DNA of 64,000 nt from CAZZKG01 sp964654825 (GCA_964654825.1 CAZZKG010000013.1:1-64000); one strand, 5' to 3'; counted from the first letter of the stretch, positions 8,895-17,815 are shown. The notes: a model not told the origin generated them from the sequence alone. Program-made: numbers and translations.

Positions 8895-9279
8895 GAGAAG
8901 ATCTTCGCGATTGGTTCCATATCCATCACGGACGAGAAAATTTTCATCTCCGCCCTCCAGCGAGGACAGGTGAGTTTTACCTCGATTACCAGCTTCTTTC
9001 TCAAGTGAATGGGAACCCGTGCTTCGTTCCCCCCTCCCACTTACTCCCGTTTTCGTTTCCTTGTCCGTTAAGGTCCGGGCCTGGTAGTACGGTAAAAACA
9101 TACAACCATAGCACACCTGATTGATATACTCTGGTGAAATGTAATCTATATCTGATCCACTGCTATTCCACTGACTGAATGTGGTTGACAGGCTAGGGAT
9201 TCCCGGGTATAATCAGAAAGTAACTGTACCTGAGTCTGTGCAAATTTTCATACAATCCTCCAAAAGAAATGAATCATTG
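8895..9279. other. Intergenic region
   Basis: No supported gene, RNA or strong terminator was seen. The short reading frames here lack family similarity and a ribosome binding site. Confidence 0.4.
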
Positions 9280-9534
9280 ATGATTACCTCACGTGATACT
9301 CATGCAGAAGCTGATTACACTCAAATCAAATTACTGCGTCGAGCTGGGATCAAGCGGCGCTTGGAACTGACATGCTCGATCTCGAAGACAATCATGGACC
9401 TCTCTCGCCAGGCAATAATGAAAAGGCACCCAGAACTTGCCAAAAGAGAGGCTGAAATAAAAATTGTTGCATATTTTTAAGGTGAAGTAATAGCTCGGCG
9501 ATTCTCTAAGTTTCTTCAAATGAGGCAACTCTGA
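9280..9534 (+). pseudogene. Small helical protein of a nucleotidyltransferase-linked pair (nonsense mutation)
   Basis: From the ATG at 9280 the frame reads ADYTQIKLLRRAGIKRRLELTCSISKTIMDLSRQAI, resembling the small partner protein that accompanies DUF6036-type nucleotidyltransferases (family recall). A TAA at 9478-9480 interrupts it where the family has an aromatic residue before GE. The same frame then continues GEVIARRFSKFLQMRQL to a TGA at 9532-9534. Without the TAA the gene would overlap the next one, as expected for a coupled pair. I infer a broken gene. Confidence 0.6.
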
Positions 9535-10144
9535 CTCAATCCGACATTATTCTAACCATAACTCCAGTAGTCGAAGCTTTCAGGGAATTCGCTATCGGCT
9601 ATTACATCGGAGGCTCGATAGCCAGTTCAGCTCACAGATTACCTCGTGCTACTCTTAATGTTGATGTAATAGCCGACCTGAATGATTCCCATGTTAAGCT
9701 TTTGGTTCGCAAGCTAAAAAACACCTGTTACATTGATCCAGAAATGATATACGATGCTATCGCAAGGTGCTCCACCTTCAACCTCATCCATCTGGATACG
9801 ATGATAAAAACAGACGTTTTCGTTCTCAAGCAGGTGCCTATGATGTCACCGCATTTAAAAGAGCAAAGAGAAGCGTGCTTGATCCACAGCAAGGTTCACT
9901 ACTCCTCTTCATCGCCTCCGCTGAAGATACGATACTTCACAAATTGCACTGGTCTCGTAAATGCGGAGTCGTATCTGAACAACAGTTGAAAGATGTTGTG
10001 GGTGTTCTCAGGGTTCAGGGAGATGCGCTGGATTTTTCTTATCTAAAGAAATGGGCTGAACAACTCAAGGTTCTCGATTTACTTGAGAAAGTTTTGCAAA
10101 ACGTTCAATCCGACCACTTCCGTCCGGGCGGGACCGTTCGCTGA
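9510..10144 (+). pseudogene. Nucleotidyltransferase-fold protein (DUF6036-like), frameshifted
   Basis: Frame 1 carries YYIGGSIASSAH, LPRATLNVDVIADL, DPEMIYDAIARCSTFNLIHL and KTDVFVLK, the GGS...D-x-D pattern of nucleotidyltransferase-fold proteins such as AbiEii/MNT-type toxins. Near 9830 the homologous reading shifts frame and resumes as AYDVTAFKRAKR, SAEDTILHKLHW, VVGVLRVQGDALD and YLKKWAEQL to a TGA at 10142-10144. No ATG is in frame at the 5' end (only GTT where the family has its start). Together with the nonsense codon in the preceding partner, this is a decayed two-gene module. Confidence 0.65.
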
Positions 10145-10170
10145 CACTGCTGCATGAGAACCTCTCCATT

Positions 10171-10258
10171 CCCGCCCTCCTGAGAAACATTTCACTCTCC
10201 GAGGGATCAGTGTGTCCTGGAGCAGGGATTCGGTGAGTGTGTTCTCCCTTTGAGGACC
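10171..10258 (+). repeat. Dispersed repeat, copy B (partner at 303-409)
   Basis: Plus-strand copy of the element described at 303-409, with shared blocks CCTGAGAAACATT, CAGTGTGTCCTGG, ATTCGGTGA and CTCCCTTTGAG. It begins about 26 bases after the decayed nucleotidyltransferase gene. A further weak similarity links 10317-10362 with 6523-6567 (core TGGATGAG and AAGGTG). Confidence 0.6.
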
Positions 10259-10392
10259 GTTCTTGAGGGGAAGGGGGAGGAACTCGGTAATAAAAATGAA
10301 ATTATTTGTTGATATCCCCTGGTGGATGAGCTTGAATCAGAAAGGTGTACGTTTAGGATGTCACACACGAGCAGAATCACTGTCGGAAGTTT

Positions 10393-12570
10393 CTACTCCC
10401 GTCCCGCACAGTCGTGAATGACGAGCGCGAGGAGCGCGGCCCGATCGATCAGACTGTCGCGCACGATATATTCATGTAATGACCCGTTCCCGACCCCGAG
10501 AGGTCCGAAACCCCCCAGAACCGGCACATCTTCAGGTACATGGCATATACCTGAAAAGGTGTCGCGGTGTTCCGGTTCGACCCGTACTTCGAGGAGCTGC
10601 GCAAGCTTTTGTACTCTTTTGAAAAACTCACGGGTTTTCCGGTTGCATGTTACGGGGAAGTGCCTCTCCCCCGTTCTGATTCTCACCTGTAAACCGCCGT
10701 TCGATCCTTTCTCGGCGATCTTCCTGATTTGTTCGTCGATTTTGTCACTCTGGCTCTTGTCGGTGTAGCAGACCGACAGTGATGCCACCGCGTGATCAGA
10801 TCCGCTGCCGGAGGTTCCCTGTGCCGTGAGAGTGTCCACTTTCACCCTGATGCCTTTCTGATCTGAGGATATTTTCAACCAGGCGAGATTTTTCTGAGAA
10901 ATATTTTCCACGACGTTTGCGATCTTTTTATTCTTACTATTCTTGTTGTTGGTGATTTCGACCTGGTACTGTTGTATCCCGGAGTACGATGTCACGATAC
11001 CACCTTCGAGATCCCCGTATTTCGTCCCAACTACGTGCCTCGAGTTTCCGGCAATGTCATTGATGATCTCTCTGCTGAAAATACCACCGAGGGTGTCATC
11101 TGATGTCAGGAGGACACCGCACTTCAGATGTTTCAGCACCCGGGCGAAGCGTAATGCTTGAAATCCGACGATAATGATGGCTAGGCCGCCTTTGTTCTCC
11201 GTAACTCCTGATCCGAGAATTCTGCCTCGATCTTCACTAAAGGGGACATGAGCATTGTAATCATGGAGCGTGTCCAGATGACCGAGCAGGAGGATGTCGT
11301 TCTGCCCTTCGTCATGGTTGGTAAAGTAGAGTATGTCCCCTACTTCTACCTGTGGATATACCTGTCTCCGGAAACCCAGCTGCTGGAATCGGTTCGAAAT
11401 CCAGTCACCCAGGGTGTTTACGCCCTCAACATTCTGCACGTAGCTGTTGATCGACACCATGTGCTCGATGTATCCGGTGATCGTGGAGAGGTGGCTTCTC
11501 AGATAACGACGTAAACGCACATGAAGAAACTCCGGCCTCCTCTTCGTGTTCTTGTGTCCGCCGATCTCCTTCAAACACGATTTCCCGAAATAACGCACGG
11601 CAGCGACATCCAGCATCCTGTTGACGAGATCGGTGAAACTCCATCCGTGGGCCCGTGAGGATTCGACAAAGGAGCCTGTTTTATTGAGGCTCGCCATGGA
11701 ATTGATTTCTAGGATATGGATCCTGCCTTCCGGATCCATGCGAAAATCCACACGGGCGAAGTCATTGAGTCCCAGCGCGTTGAAGGCACCACGCGCGTAC
11801 CCGCACAATTCTTCGGATACTTCCGGGGAAATGTCCGCGGGGCAGATCTTTTGAAACGGACTCTGTTTCTTGTTCTGTGACGTCTGCAGCGAGTTCGGAT
11901 CACCGTTCAGGTCGATTTCGACGACCGGCAGGGTTTCCAGGGTCGGCTCGTTTCCCAGGAGAGAGACTCCAAACTCCCGGCCCGGAATGAATTCCTCGAC
12001 GAGAGCCTGCTGCTGGAACTCCCGGGTCACGGTCGAGATGGCCTCCCGGAGGTCCTTATCGTTGTCCACCAGACGGATACCGAAAGAAACCGCCTCCATT
12101 CTCGGTTTGACGATTACGGGGTACTGGATGTCTGTAATTTTTTGTTGCGCATTGGAGAACATCCTGAACGCCGGTGTCGGAAGATCGTGGTTCTGGAAAA
12201 CGATCTTCGACATCACCTTGTCCAACGCTATTGCGTGAGCGGCGGGCCCCGAGCCGATGTATGGAATGCCGAGCATCTCCAGCATGGATGGGATGTGCGT
12301 GTAACGGCTCTGCCCCTGGATGCCGTAGGCCATGTTGAAGACCATCCCGGGACTTTCCCCACGGACGACCTTCGGCATAAAATTTTCCAGTTCATCGATG
12401 ACATGCATATTGCCTTCGATGGTTCTCACATTGTGTCCACCCTGTTCGAGTGATGTTGCAACCAGCTCAACTATTTCCCTGCTGTACCATTCCATTGTCC
12501 TCATACCGAACACATTGATGACATCGGAATCTTTTATCTCCGGTTTGTTGTATATGACGGCGACCTTCAA
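10393..12570 (-). CDS. ATP-grasp (D-Ala-D-Ala ligase-like) fused to degenerate M20 peptidase domain
   Basis: The 725 residues fall in two parts. Residues 1-330 are a D-Ala-D-Ala ligase-like ATP-grasp domain: IPYIGSGPAAHAIALDK, PVIVKPRMEA, LVEEFIPGREFGVSLLG, and the Mg site FARVDFRMDPEG / HILEINSM. Residues 365-725 match the M20 (carboxypeptidase G2) fold: LLLGHLDTLHDY, SGVTENKGGLAII, GGFGPLG. Several M20 catalytic positions are changed. The bridging Asp of GDMKGG is Glu (TENKGG), the DEE pair is replaced in TSDDTLGG, and the C-terminal HT...E has no His (NGSLHEY). I infer a working ligase with a non-catalytic amino-acid or peptide-binding domain. It is the third gene after kamA and an intact M20 gene, in the same direction. 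Confidence 0.85.
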   Translation of the reverse strand: MKVAVIYNKPEIKDSDVINVFGMRTMEWYSREIVELVATSLEQGGHNVRTIEGNMHVIDELENFMPKVVRGESPGMVFNMAYGIQGQSRYTHIPSMLEMLGIPYIGSGPAAHAIALDKVMSKIVFQNHDLPTPAFRMFSNAQQKITDIQYPVIVKPRMEAVSFGIRLVDNDKDLREAISTVTREFQQQALVEEFIPGREFGVSLLGNEPTLETLPVVEIDLNGDPNSLQTSQNKKQSPFQKICPADISPEVSEELCGYARGAFNALGLNDFARVDFRMDPEGRIHILEINSMASLNKTGSFVESSRAHGWSFTDLVNRMLDVAAVRYFGKSCLKEIGGHKNTKRRPEFLHVRLRRYLRSHLSTITGYIEHMVSINSYVQNVEGVNTLGDWISNRFQQLGFRRQVYPQVEVGDILYFTNHDEGQNDILLLGHLDTLHDYNAHVPFSEDRGRILGSGVTENKGGLAIIIVGFQALRFARVLKHLKCGVLLTSDDTLGGIFSREIINDIAGNSRHVVGTKYGDLEGGIVTSYSGIQQYQVEITNNKNSKNKKIANVVENISQKNLAWLKISSDQKGIRVKVDTLTAQGTSGSGSDHAVASLSVCYTDKSQSDKIDEQIRKIAEKGSNGGLQVRIRTGERHFPVTCNRKTREFFKRVQKLAQLLEVRVEPEHRDTFSGICHVPEDVPVLGGFGPLGVGNGSLHEYIVRDSLIDRAALLALVIHDCAGRE

Positions 12571-12612
12571 CTTGGTTGTCTCCTCTCTAACATGATTTTA
12601 CTTACTTCCGTC

Positions 12613-13809
12613 TCATACTGTTCCCCGGCGTCGTCCAAGATCCACGAGAAAGTGGGCCAGGAGTAAGGTTCGTTGTGCGAGGCTCGAAATATTGATGTGT
12701 TCATCAGCTGTATGGTCATCACGACAGATCGGCCCGAATCCATCAATGGTAGGTACACCAGCTGATCCGAAGAAATTGGCATCCGACGTCCCACGCCGGT
12801 GCTCACTGCCGACCCGAAGACCGAGTTTGTGACCGGTCTCCTGAAGCAGACGAAGCATCTCTTCCGTCCCGCTGTGCAGAGTCATGGCAGGTCGGGAATT
12901 GAGTATGTTCAACTCCGAACGGCAGCCATCCAGTTGACTGACAGTGACTTTCTCGGACAACCTGCTCATTGTTATCAATTTCTGATGTTCTTCCACCCAC
13001 CGGACATCGAGCAGGCAACCGGCATGGGATGGTATCGTACACGGGCCCAGCCCCCCTTCGATCTTCCCGACGTTGATGGTCACGCCGGGCAGTAGCCCGT
13101 TGAGATATTCGGCGGCGATGATTCGCGTAGCCAGTTCGAGTATGGCACTTGCTTTTTCATGTTCGCCATTTCCGATGTGACGATCCTTCCCGTAGCTGTC
13201 AATGCGTGCCCCCAGCTTCCCGTTTCTCGAGACAACTACTTCACCCCGGAGGCCTGCGCATTCGGCAACCAGGCAGGCGATTGCATTGCTTCTCTCCTCG
13301 AGGTATATCGGACCGGATGTGATCGATCCTGTCTCCTCATCACCGCCCAGTATCAGAATCAGATTCAACTCATCGAGAAAGCCGACGTTTTTCAGCGCCT
13401 TCAACGCAAAGACAATAACAGCCAGACCACCCTTCATATCACCAGTGCCGGGACCGGTGAGTACATCACCGGTTGTGTGACACTTCTGGAACGGATGATC
13501 AGGGGGGAAAACGGTATCCATGTGACCGATCAGGTAGATGGCACCGGAGGAGTAACTGCTCCTCAGGATGTGATGGTTCCCGCAGTTCTCCTGCCTAATC
13601 ACCTCGTGTACAGGAAGGATACCACCAAGGTTCGCCAGGATCATATCTCCAACCCGGTCAACACCCTCTTTATTATCCGTGTAACTGTTCTGGTCACAGA
13701 GACGGATGAGGAAATCGAGCTGTTCGTCATGGTGAGAATCCACGAAGGAGGTGATGCCATCCCGCATCTTCTCTTTCATCTGGTCCGGTATCTGATTCAT
13801 CGGATTCAT
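12613..13809 (-). CDS. M20-family metallopeptidase (carboxypeptidase G2-like)
   Basis: About 398 residues. The zinc and catalytic residues are all present: IGHMDTVFP (His and Asp), GTGDMKGG (bridging Asp), GGDEETGS (catalytic Glu and ligand Glu), GTSDANFFG, and DDHTADEHI (final His). Cytosolic, with no signal peptide. I chose the ATG at 13809 (MNPMNQIPDQ); the longer frame to 13872 would overlap the aminomutase gene by 47 bases. It lies 17 bases after kamA and 42 bases before the ligase-fusion gene, so the three are likely one transcript. The expected activity is hydrolysis or deacylation of an amino acid or dipeptide. Confidence 0.85.
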   Translation of the reverse strand: MNPMNQIPDQMKEKMRDGITSFVDSHHDEQLDFLIRLCDQNSYTDNKEGVDRVGDMILANLGGILPVHEVIRQENCGNHHILRSSYSSGAIYLIGHMDTVFPPDHPFQKCHTTGDVLTGPGTGDMKGGLAVIVFALKALKNVGFLDELNLILILGGDEETGSITSGPIYLEERSNAIACLVAECAGLRGEVVVSRNGKLGARIDSYGKDRHIGNGEHEKASAILELATRIIAAEYLNGLLPGVTINVGKIEGGLGPCTIPSHAGCLLDVRWVEEHQKLITMSRLSEKVTVSQLDGCRSELNILNSRPAMTLHSGTEEMLRLLQETGHKLGLRVGSEHRRGTSDANFFGSAGVPTIDGFGPICRDDHTADEHINISSLAQRTLLLAHFLVDLGRRRGTV

Positions 13810-13825
13810 ACAAACCGCACGCGGC

Positions 13826-14881
13826 TTAATTACCATCCGGCAGTTCATCTTCGTATTCACACACGGATCCACCCCAGGTCCTGAATAGTACTTTGCCGTT
13901 CCTGTTCATATTGAGGAGATATGTCGGTGCCAGCGGTGTTTTTCCCTTCCCTTCCGGAGCGGTGATGATGAATGTCGGGACAGCGAGACCTGAGGTGTAA
14001 CCCCTCAGATTCTCCATGATGTTCATGCCGTCCGCTATCGGAGCCCGGAAGTGCCTGATGCCCCGGAGCTTCTTGCAGTTGAAGATGTAGTAGGGCCGTA
14101 CCCGGGCGCGAAGGAGCTCGTGGACAAGTTTCTTCATCACGTTCTTGTCGTTGTTGATGCCTTTCAGAAGAACGGACTGGTTGCCCACCATCACCCCCGC
14201 TCTGATGAGCATGTCGACCGCACGCCGGCTCTCGGGTGTTATCTCCTTCGGGTGATTGAACTGTGTGTTGAGATAGACCGGATCGTGGCGGCTGAGCATG
14301 TTGCACAACTCCGGAGTTACCCTCTGGGGGAGGGTTGCTATCATCCTCGATCCCAATCTCATGATCTCGACGTGGGGGATGACTTCCAGGCGGGAGAGGA
14401 TCCAGTCGAGATAATCATCGGAAAGGGAAAGCGCATCCCCTCCCGTGAGGAGCACATCTCTCACCTCGGGGGATCCCGCGATGTAGTCNNNNNNNNNNNN
14501 NNNNNNNNNNNNNNNNNNNNNNNNNNNNNNNNNNNNNNNNNNNNNNNNNNNNNNNNNNNNNNNNNNNNNNNNNNNNNNNNNNNNNNNNATCTCATCGTCG
14601 GTCAGGCTGATGATCTTCGATAAAGTGGATGTACTTCTGATGGAGTTTTTAAGATGCCATTTCCAGTCCTTCCAGTCATCCTCCGAACCGCCCAGCACCT
14701 CCAGGATCCTCTTCCTGTTCTCGTCATACTGGTCAGTACAGGTCATGCCTGTCGGGATATGCTTTCCCGCGTCGAGGTAGTCGGTGATTTTTTCGACATA
14801 ACCGGCAGCCCTTTCGCGGGCGACCTTCCGGTTCTCAGGTGGTACGAACAACGGGTGATCTCTACCGTCGACCTTGGACAT
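13826..14881 (-). CDS. KamA-family radical SAM 2,3-aminomutase, non-lysine type, with assembly gap
   Basis: The start at 14881 (MSKVDGRDH) follows GGAG; 14893 is an alternative. The visible parts match lysine 2,3-aminomutase: VRDVLLTGGDAL, HVEIMRLGSRM, NTQFNHPKEIT, NQSVLLKGIN, VRPYYIF and TSGLAVPTFII. The CxxxCxxC cluster region falls in the N run. In the Clostridium enzyme, Asp293 and Asp330 hold the lysine side-chain amine. Here the matching residues are Lys (CKK, codon 14072-14074) and Thr (ITAP, codon 13961-13963). Glutamate 2,3-aminomutase is reported to have Lys and Asn there, so I infer an acidic or other non-lysine substrate. This is the first gene of the cassette. Confidence 0.85.
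   Translation of the reverse strand: MSKVDGRDHPLFVPPENRKVARERAAGYVEKITDYLDAGKHIPTGMTCTDQYDENRKRILEVLGGSEDDWKDWKWHLKNSIRSTSTLSKIISLTDDEXXXXXXXXXXXXXXXXXXXXXXXXXXXXXXXXXXDYIAGSPEVRDVLLTGGDALSLSDDYLDWILSRLEVIPHVEIMRLGSRMIATLPQRVTPELCNMLSRHDPVYLNTQFNHPKEITPESRRAVDMLIRAGVMVGNQSVLLKGINNDKNVMKKLVHELLRARVRPYYIFNCKKLRGIRHFRAPIADGMNIMENLRGYTSGLAVPTFIITAPEGKGKTPLAPTYLLNMNRNGKVLFRTWGGSVCEYEDELPDGN
14489..14588. other. Assembly gap (100 N) inside the aminomutase gene
   Basis: Exactly 100 undetermined bases. KamA homologues have roughly 105 residues between the flanking motifs (LTDDE and DYI...PEVRDV), whereas 34 codons are represented, so the true gap is probably near 300 bases. The reading frame across it happens to be kept. 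The iron-sulfur motif is in the missing part. Confidence 0.9.
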
Positions 14882-15398
14882 TATATTCTCCATTTGAATC
14901 TTATAAAAGTTCGTGCGTGAATAAAACCCGCAATTTGTTACATACAGCAAAATGTAAGCCGTTTTTTCACGTTTGCAATGGTATCCGAGTTATTCGTAGA
15001 CGATCGACGTTATTCCCTTTGTCATCGCCTCCAACCAGTCGCTCCTTTTGGAAAAGCTACTCGGGTGAGTTCACTCGTTTTTCTGACCGGTTCACCTCAG
15101 AGATCGAGATGGTCCTCGCTGGTGTTCATATTGTAATGGTGTTTCATTGATGAATTGCTCATAACATCTTGTTATAAATGAACATGTCCAATATTGAATT
15201 TGATGTGTTGTAAATGTGAAACGTTGCACTCCCGACTATCTGCCTCGGCGGATCTCGTAACCAATTGATATCTATAGTGTTAAATTGTTAGTCTGAAACT
15301 GGCACGGAATGTGCTTCTGCATACGACCAATTGAACCTGAGAGGGTGCCCTTCAAGGTAACCTTCTCAAAAACAACACTTTAGAGGAAGGGAAGAACG
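14882..15398. other. Intergenic region between divergent genes
   Basis: About 500 AT-richer bases separate kamA (minus) from the secreted protein (plus). It should contain both promoters. I see no RNA gene and no clear -35/-10 pair that I would defend. An AGAGGAAGGG ribosome binding site sits at 15383-15392. Confidence 0.4.
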
Positions 15399-15878
15399 AT
15401 GAAGAAACTGTTTACCGCAGCCATCCTGTCGGTCTGTTTGTTCTCCTTTGGAGCCACCCAGGCGAACGCGCAGGTCTGTGTTTCACTGGATAATTTCTGT
15501 GATCAGCTCGAGCTTCAGGTCGATCCGAACGGGAACGTCTATGGTCTGTGGGACTGGACATGTGATGGAGTCACCTTGCAGCCGGTTATCGGCCTCTTCG
15601 ATCCACCTAATGTCACCGCCGGGACCTACATCGCGACTCTCGGTATGGCAATCTATTTCGTTTTCGACATTTCGTCGGGTACGTTCGATCTCTGGGGATA
15701 TGACGGTGTGAATCCTCCGTCTGCGTTCCAGATAGGCCAGCCGTATAGCTTCAGCGTCGGGTCCTGCACGTTTGCCGCAGGTGTTCCCGGCGACCAGCCT
15801 TCGCTTCTGGGTGACTATACGGACGGCGATTATGCCGAAACCGTAACGCTGAGAAAACCACCTGCAGGTGTGAAGTAA
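15399..15878 (+). CDS. Small secreted protein of unknown function
   Basis: The 159 residues start with a clear signal peptide (MKKLFTAAILSVCLFSFGATQANAQ cleaved near ANA-Q). The mature part of about 135 residues is rich in Phe, Trp, Tyr, Asp and Gly and in predicted beta strands. It contains four cysteines (VCVSLDNFC, WTC, SCTF), which could form two disulfides. No family is recognised. It is a single-gene unit with a strong ribosome binding site and a strong terminator 33 bases after its stop, so it is likely abundantly expressed. A secreted beta-sandwich protein is the most that can be said. Confidence 0.65.
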   Translation: MKKLFTAAILSVCLFSFGATQANAQVCVSLDNFCDQLELQVDPNGNVYGLWDWTCDGVTLQPVIGLFDPPNVTAGTYIATLGMAIYFVFDISSGTFDLWGYDGVNPPSAFQIGQPYSFSVGSCTFAAGVPGDQPSLLGDYTDGDYAETVTLRKPPAGVK

Positions 15879-15910
15879 GACGAAAAGAGTAGTACGATTG
15901 GTCCGTAAAG

Positions 15911-15947
15911 CCCCCTCCCTTCAAGGGAGGGGGTTCCTTATTTTTTT
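15911..15947. terminator. Rho-independent terminator, probably bidirectional
   Basis: A perfect 10-bp GC-rich stem (CCCCCTCCCT, loop TCA, AGGGAGGGGG; 15911-15933) is followed by TTCCTTATTTTTTT. It ends the secreted-protein gene. The convergent M28 peptidase gene ends at 15938, so it may serve both. Confidence 0.85.
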
Positions 15948-17716
15948 GCCAGCGTTACTGAAAGCGTGAGCGTGGCCCCTCCACGGAGGATCACTACATC
16001 GATCATGTCCCCCGGTTTGTGTCCGCTCAGGACACCCATGAAGTCATAGATGTTGCGTACTTCCCTGCCATCCATCCCGATGATCACATCCCCTTTGGCG
16101 AGGCCCGCAGCCTCGGCGGGACTTCCCTCCTTCGTCCCGATGATCGCGAATCCTTCCCCCTCGAAGGTGAAATCGGGGACCGTACCCATATACACGGACA
16201 GTCCGCTCCTGCCCTGACCATGGGATTTAACCTGGGATTTTACAAATTCAGGTTCTTTCGCCGCACTGCAGATGTCTAGGATGACGCGATCGACATACTG
16301 GAGGATGACCGCCTCACCTTCGGAGTTTATCCGATCCCAGTCATCGCGAGGAGTGTTATAGTCATCATGCGCACCGGTGAAAAAGAAGAGGACCGGGATG
16401 TCGTCCTTGTAGAATGAAGTGTGGTCGCTGCCGCCGAACCCGCCGGCGCTCTTCTTGATCTCGAGATCGATCCCTTCGTTTGATTTGTCGAGGAGTTCAT
16501 CCCACATCGGTGAAGTATCATAGCCGCTCACGATAAGGATCCTGTCCTTCATCCTGCCGATCATGTCGAGATTCACCATGGCCGAAATGCTCTCGCGGGG
16601 GATCGTCGGATTTTTCGTGAAGTGAAGCGAGCCGAGAGCACCCAGTTCTTCGGCGTCGAACGTGATGAAGAGAATACTTCTACCCGGATGGTTTTCTGAA
16701 AGAGATGCCGCCAGCTCGAGCAGTCCGGCGACACCCGAGGCATTGTCATCGGCCCCGTTGAAGATGATCTTACTCCCGTCAGGCGCCGTTTTCGTACCGA
16801 TGTGGTCGTAGTGCGCCCCGACGACCAGGAACCGGCTGCTCAGAGAGGGGTCACTGCCGGGTAACACGGCGAGCACGTTTCTTCCCGTCGCGCGCTCCTG
16901 GATGACCTCCGTTCTCAGTTTTACCCGTACATCTTGCATCACGAAGGGAGTGGCCACATCCTGGGCCGGATCTATCGCGAGGCCGCCGCAGCCGAGCACC
17001 TGATCGGCATACTCCATGCTGACAGCGGCTAAAGGGATCCCCACGTCACCGGGTGTACCGTCATAGGTGATCCGGTCCATGGCCTCCTCGCTGTCTCTCT
17101 CGCGAATGAGAAGAAGAGCCGCCGCCCCGGCTTCCCTGGCGAGCATCGCTTTTTTTCTCACGAGGAACTTGCCCTTCGCCTGCTCGAATCCCTCGAGCGC
17201 GGGAGGGATCCCGGAGCGTGCGACGGCAATCTTCCCCGAGAGATCTGTATCACCGAAATCGTTGTAATGGTGTTCATCGTTCTTGAGACCGAAACCGATA
17301 TACACCAGCTTACCTTCAACCTCGGCATTTTCAGATGCGCCCAGGGGAGTGAAGTCTACACCATACTCTGCGGGATGGGATTTTTTACCGCAGGTTACCT
17401 GAAGCTCATTGGCCTCACCGGTAACGACGCCACTTACAAAAGAGAAATCCTGGAAGTAGCTCCCGTTCTCTCCACCCGGTCGAAGACCAAGTCTCACGAA
17501 TCGGTCCTTGATGTATTCAGAAGCCATCCGTGTTCCTCTGCTCCCGGCCAGTCTGCCTTCGAGCGAATCGCTGGCCAGGAATTTCACGTGTTCCACGATA
17601 CGCTCAGAATCGAATCGGGACTGATCGGCGTCTCCGCATCTCGGAATCAGTATGCAAATCAGTGACACCAGGAGAGCGTGTTTCACGAGCAGATGTGCGC
17701 GGTTGCATGGATTCAT
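15938..17716 (-). CDS. Secreted M28-family aminopeptidase with PA and PDZ domains
   Basis: The 592 residues begin with a signal peptide that may be a lipoprotein type (ILIPRC). The body holds an M28 peptidase with an inserted PA domain (about residues 115-250, KLVYIGFG to PLAAVSMEYADQV). Zinc ligands and catalytic residues are visible: GAHYDHIG, NGADDNASG, FDAEELG, NLDMIG and GGSDHTSF. The last 90 residues form a PDZ domain (GFAIIGTKEGSPAEAAGL...GDVIIGMDG). It acts outside the cytoplasm on peptides. It is monocistronic and converges on the secreted-protein gene. Confidence 0.9.
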   Translation of the reverse strand: MNPCNRAHLLVKHALLVSLICILIPRCGDADQSRFDSERIVEHVKFLASDSLEGRLAGSRGTRMASEYIKDRFVRLGLRPGGENGSYFQDFSFVSGVVTGEANELQVTCGKKSHPAEYGVDFTPLGASENAEVEGKLVYIGFGLKNDEHHYNDFGDTDLSGKIAVARSGIPPALEGFEQAKGKFLVRKKAMLAREAGAAALLLIRERDSEEAMDRITYDGTPGDVGIPLAAVSMEYADQVLGCGGLAIDPAQDVATPFVMQDVRVKLRTEVIQERATGRNVLAVLPGSDPSLSSRFLVVGAHYDHIGTKTAPDGSKIIFNGADDNASGVAGLLELAASLSENHPGRSILFITFDAEELGALGSLHFTKNPTIPRESISAMVNLDMIGRMKDRILIVSGYDTSPMWDELLDKSNEGIDLEIKKSAGGFGGSDHTSFYKDDIPVLFFFTGAHDDYNTPRDDWDRINSEGEAVILQYVDRVILDICSAAKEPEFVKSQVKSHGQGRSGLSVYMGTVPDFTFEGEGFAIIGTKEGSPAEAAGLAKGDVIIGMDGREVRNIYDFMGVLSGHKPGDMIDVVILRGGATLTLSVTLAKK

Positions 17717-17739
17717 CGTTTTTGTGACCCCTTTCTCTT

Positions 17740-17815
17740 AATAAATAGGGACAGTCACCATTTATTGTCACCATTTTTTATTTTGTTAAATAAATGGTGA
17801 CTGTCCCTATTTATT
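17740..17815. repeat. Palindromic element, copy 1 (REP/MITE-like)
   Basis: 27-base perfect inverted arms (17740-17766 and 17789-17815) with core GGGACAGTCACCATTTATT enclose a 22-base AT-rich centre that contains a partial extra copy of TGTCACCATTT. Two more copies lie at 24306-24384 and 43481-43557. It sits in the gap between the M28 gene start and the ruvX end. Confidence 0.9.

Noticed and set aside
14489..14588. Gene break at the N run
   Set aside because: The flanking motifs belong to one aminomutase, and the N run is an assembly gap.
15300..15398. TPP-type riboswitch before the secreted protein (CTGAGAGGGTGCCC)
   Set aside because: Only the short CTGAGA block is present. The rest of the THI element is absent and the gene is unrelated to thiamine.
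17740..17815. Palindromes as CRISPR or transcription terminators
   Set aside because: Copies are single and dispersed, not in arrays with spacers. The arms are AT-rich at the ends with no T run placed after a GC stem.
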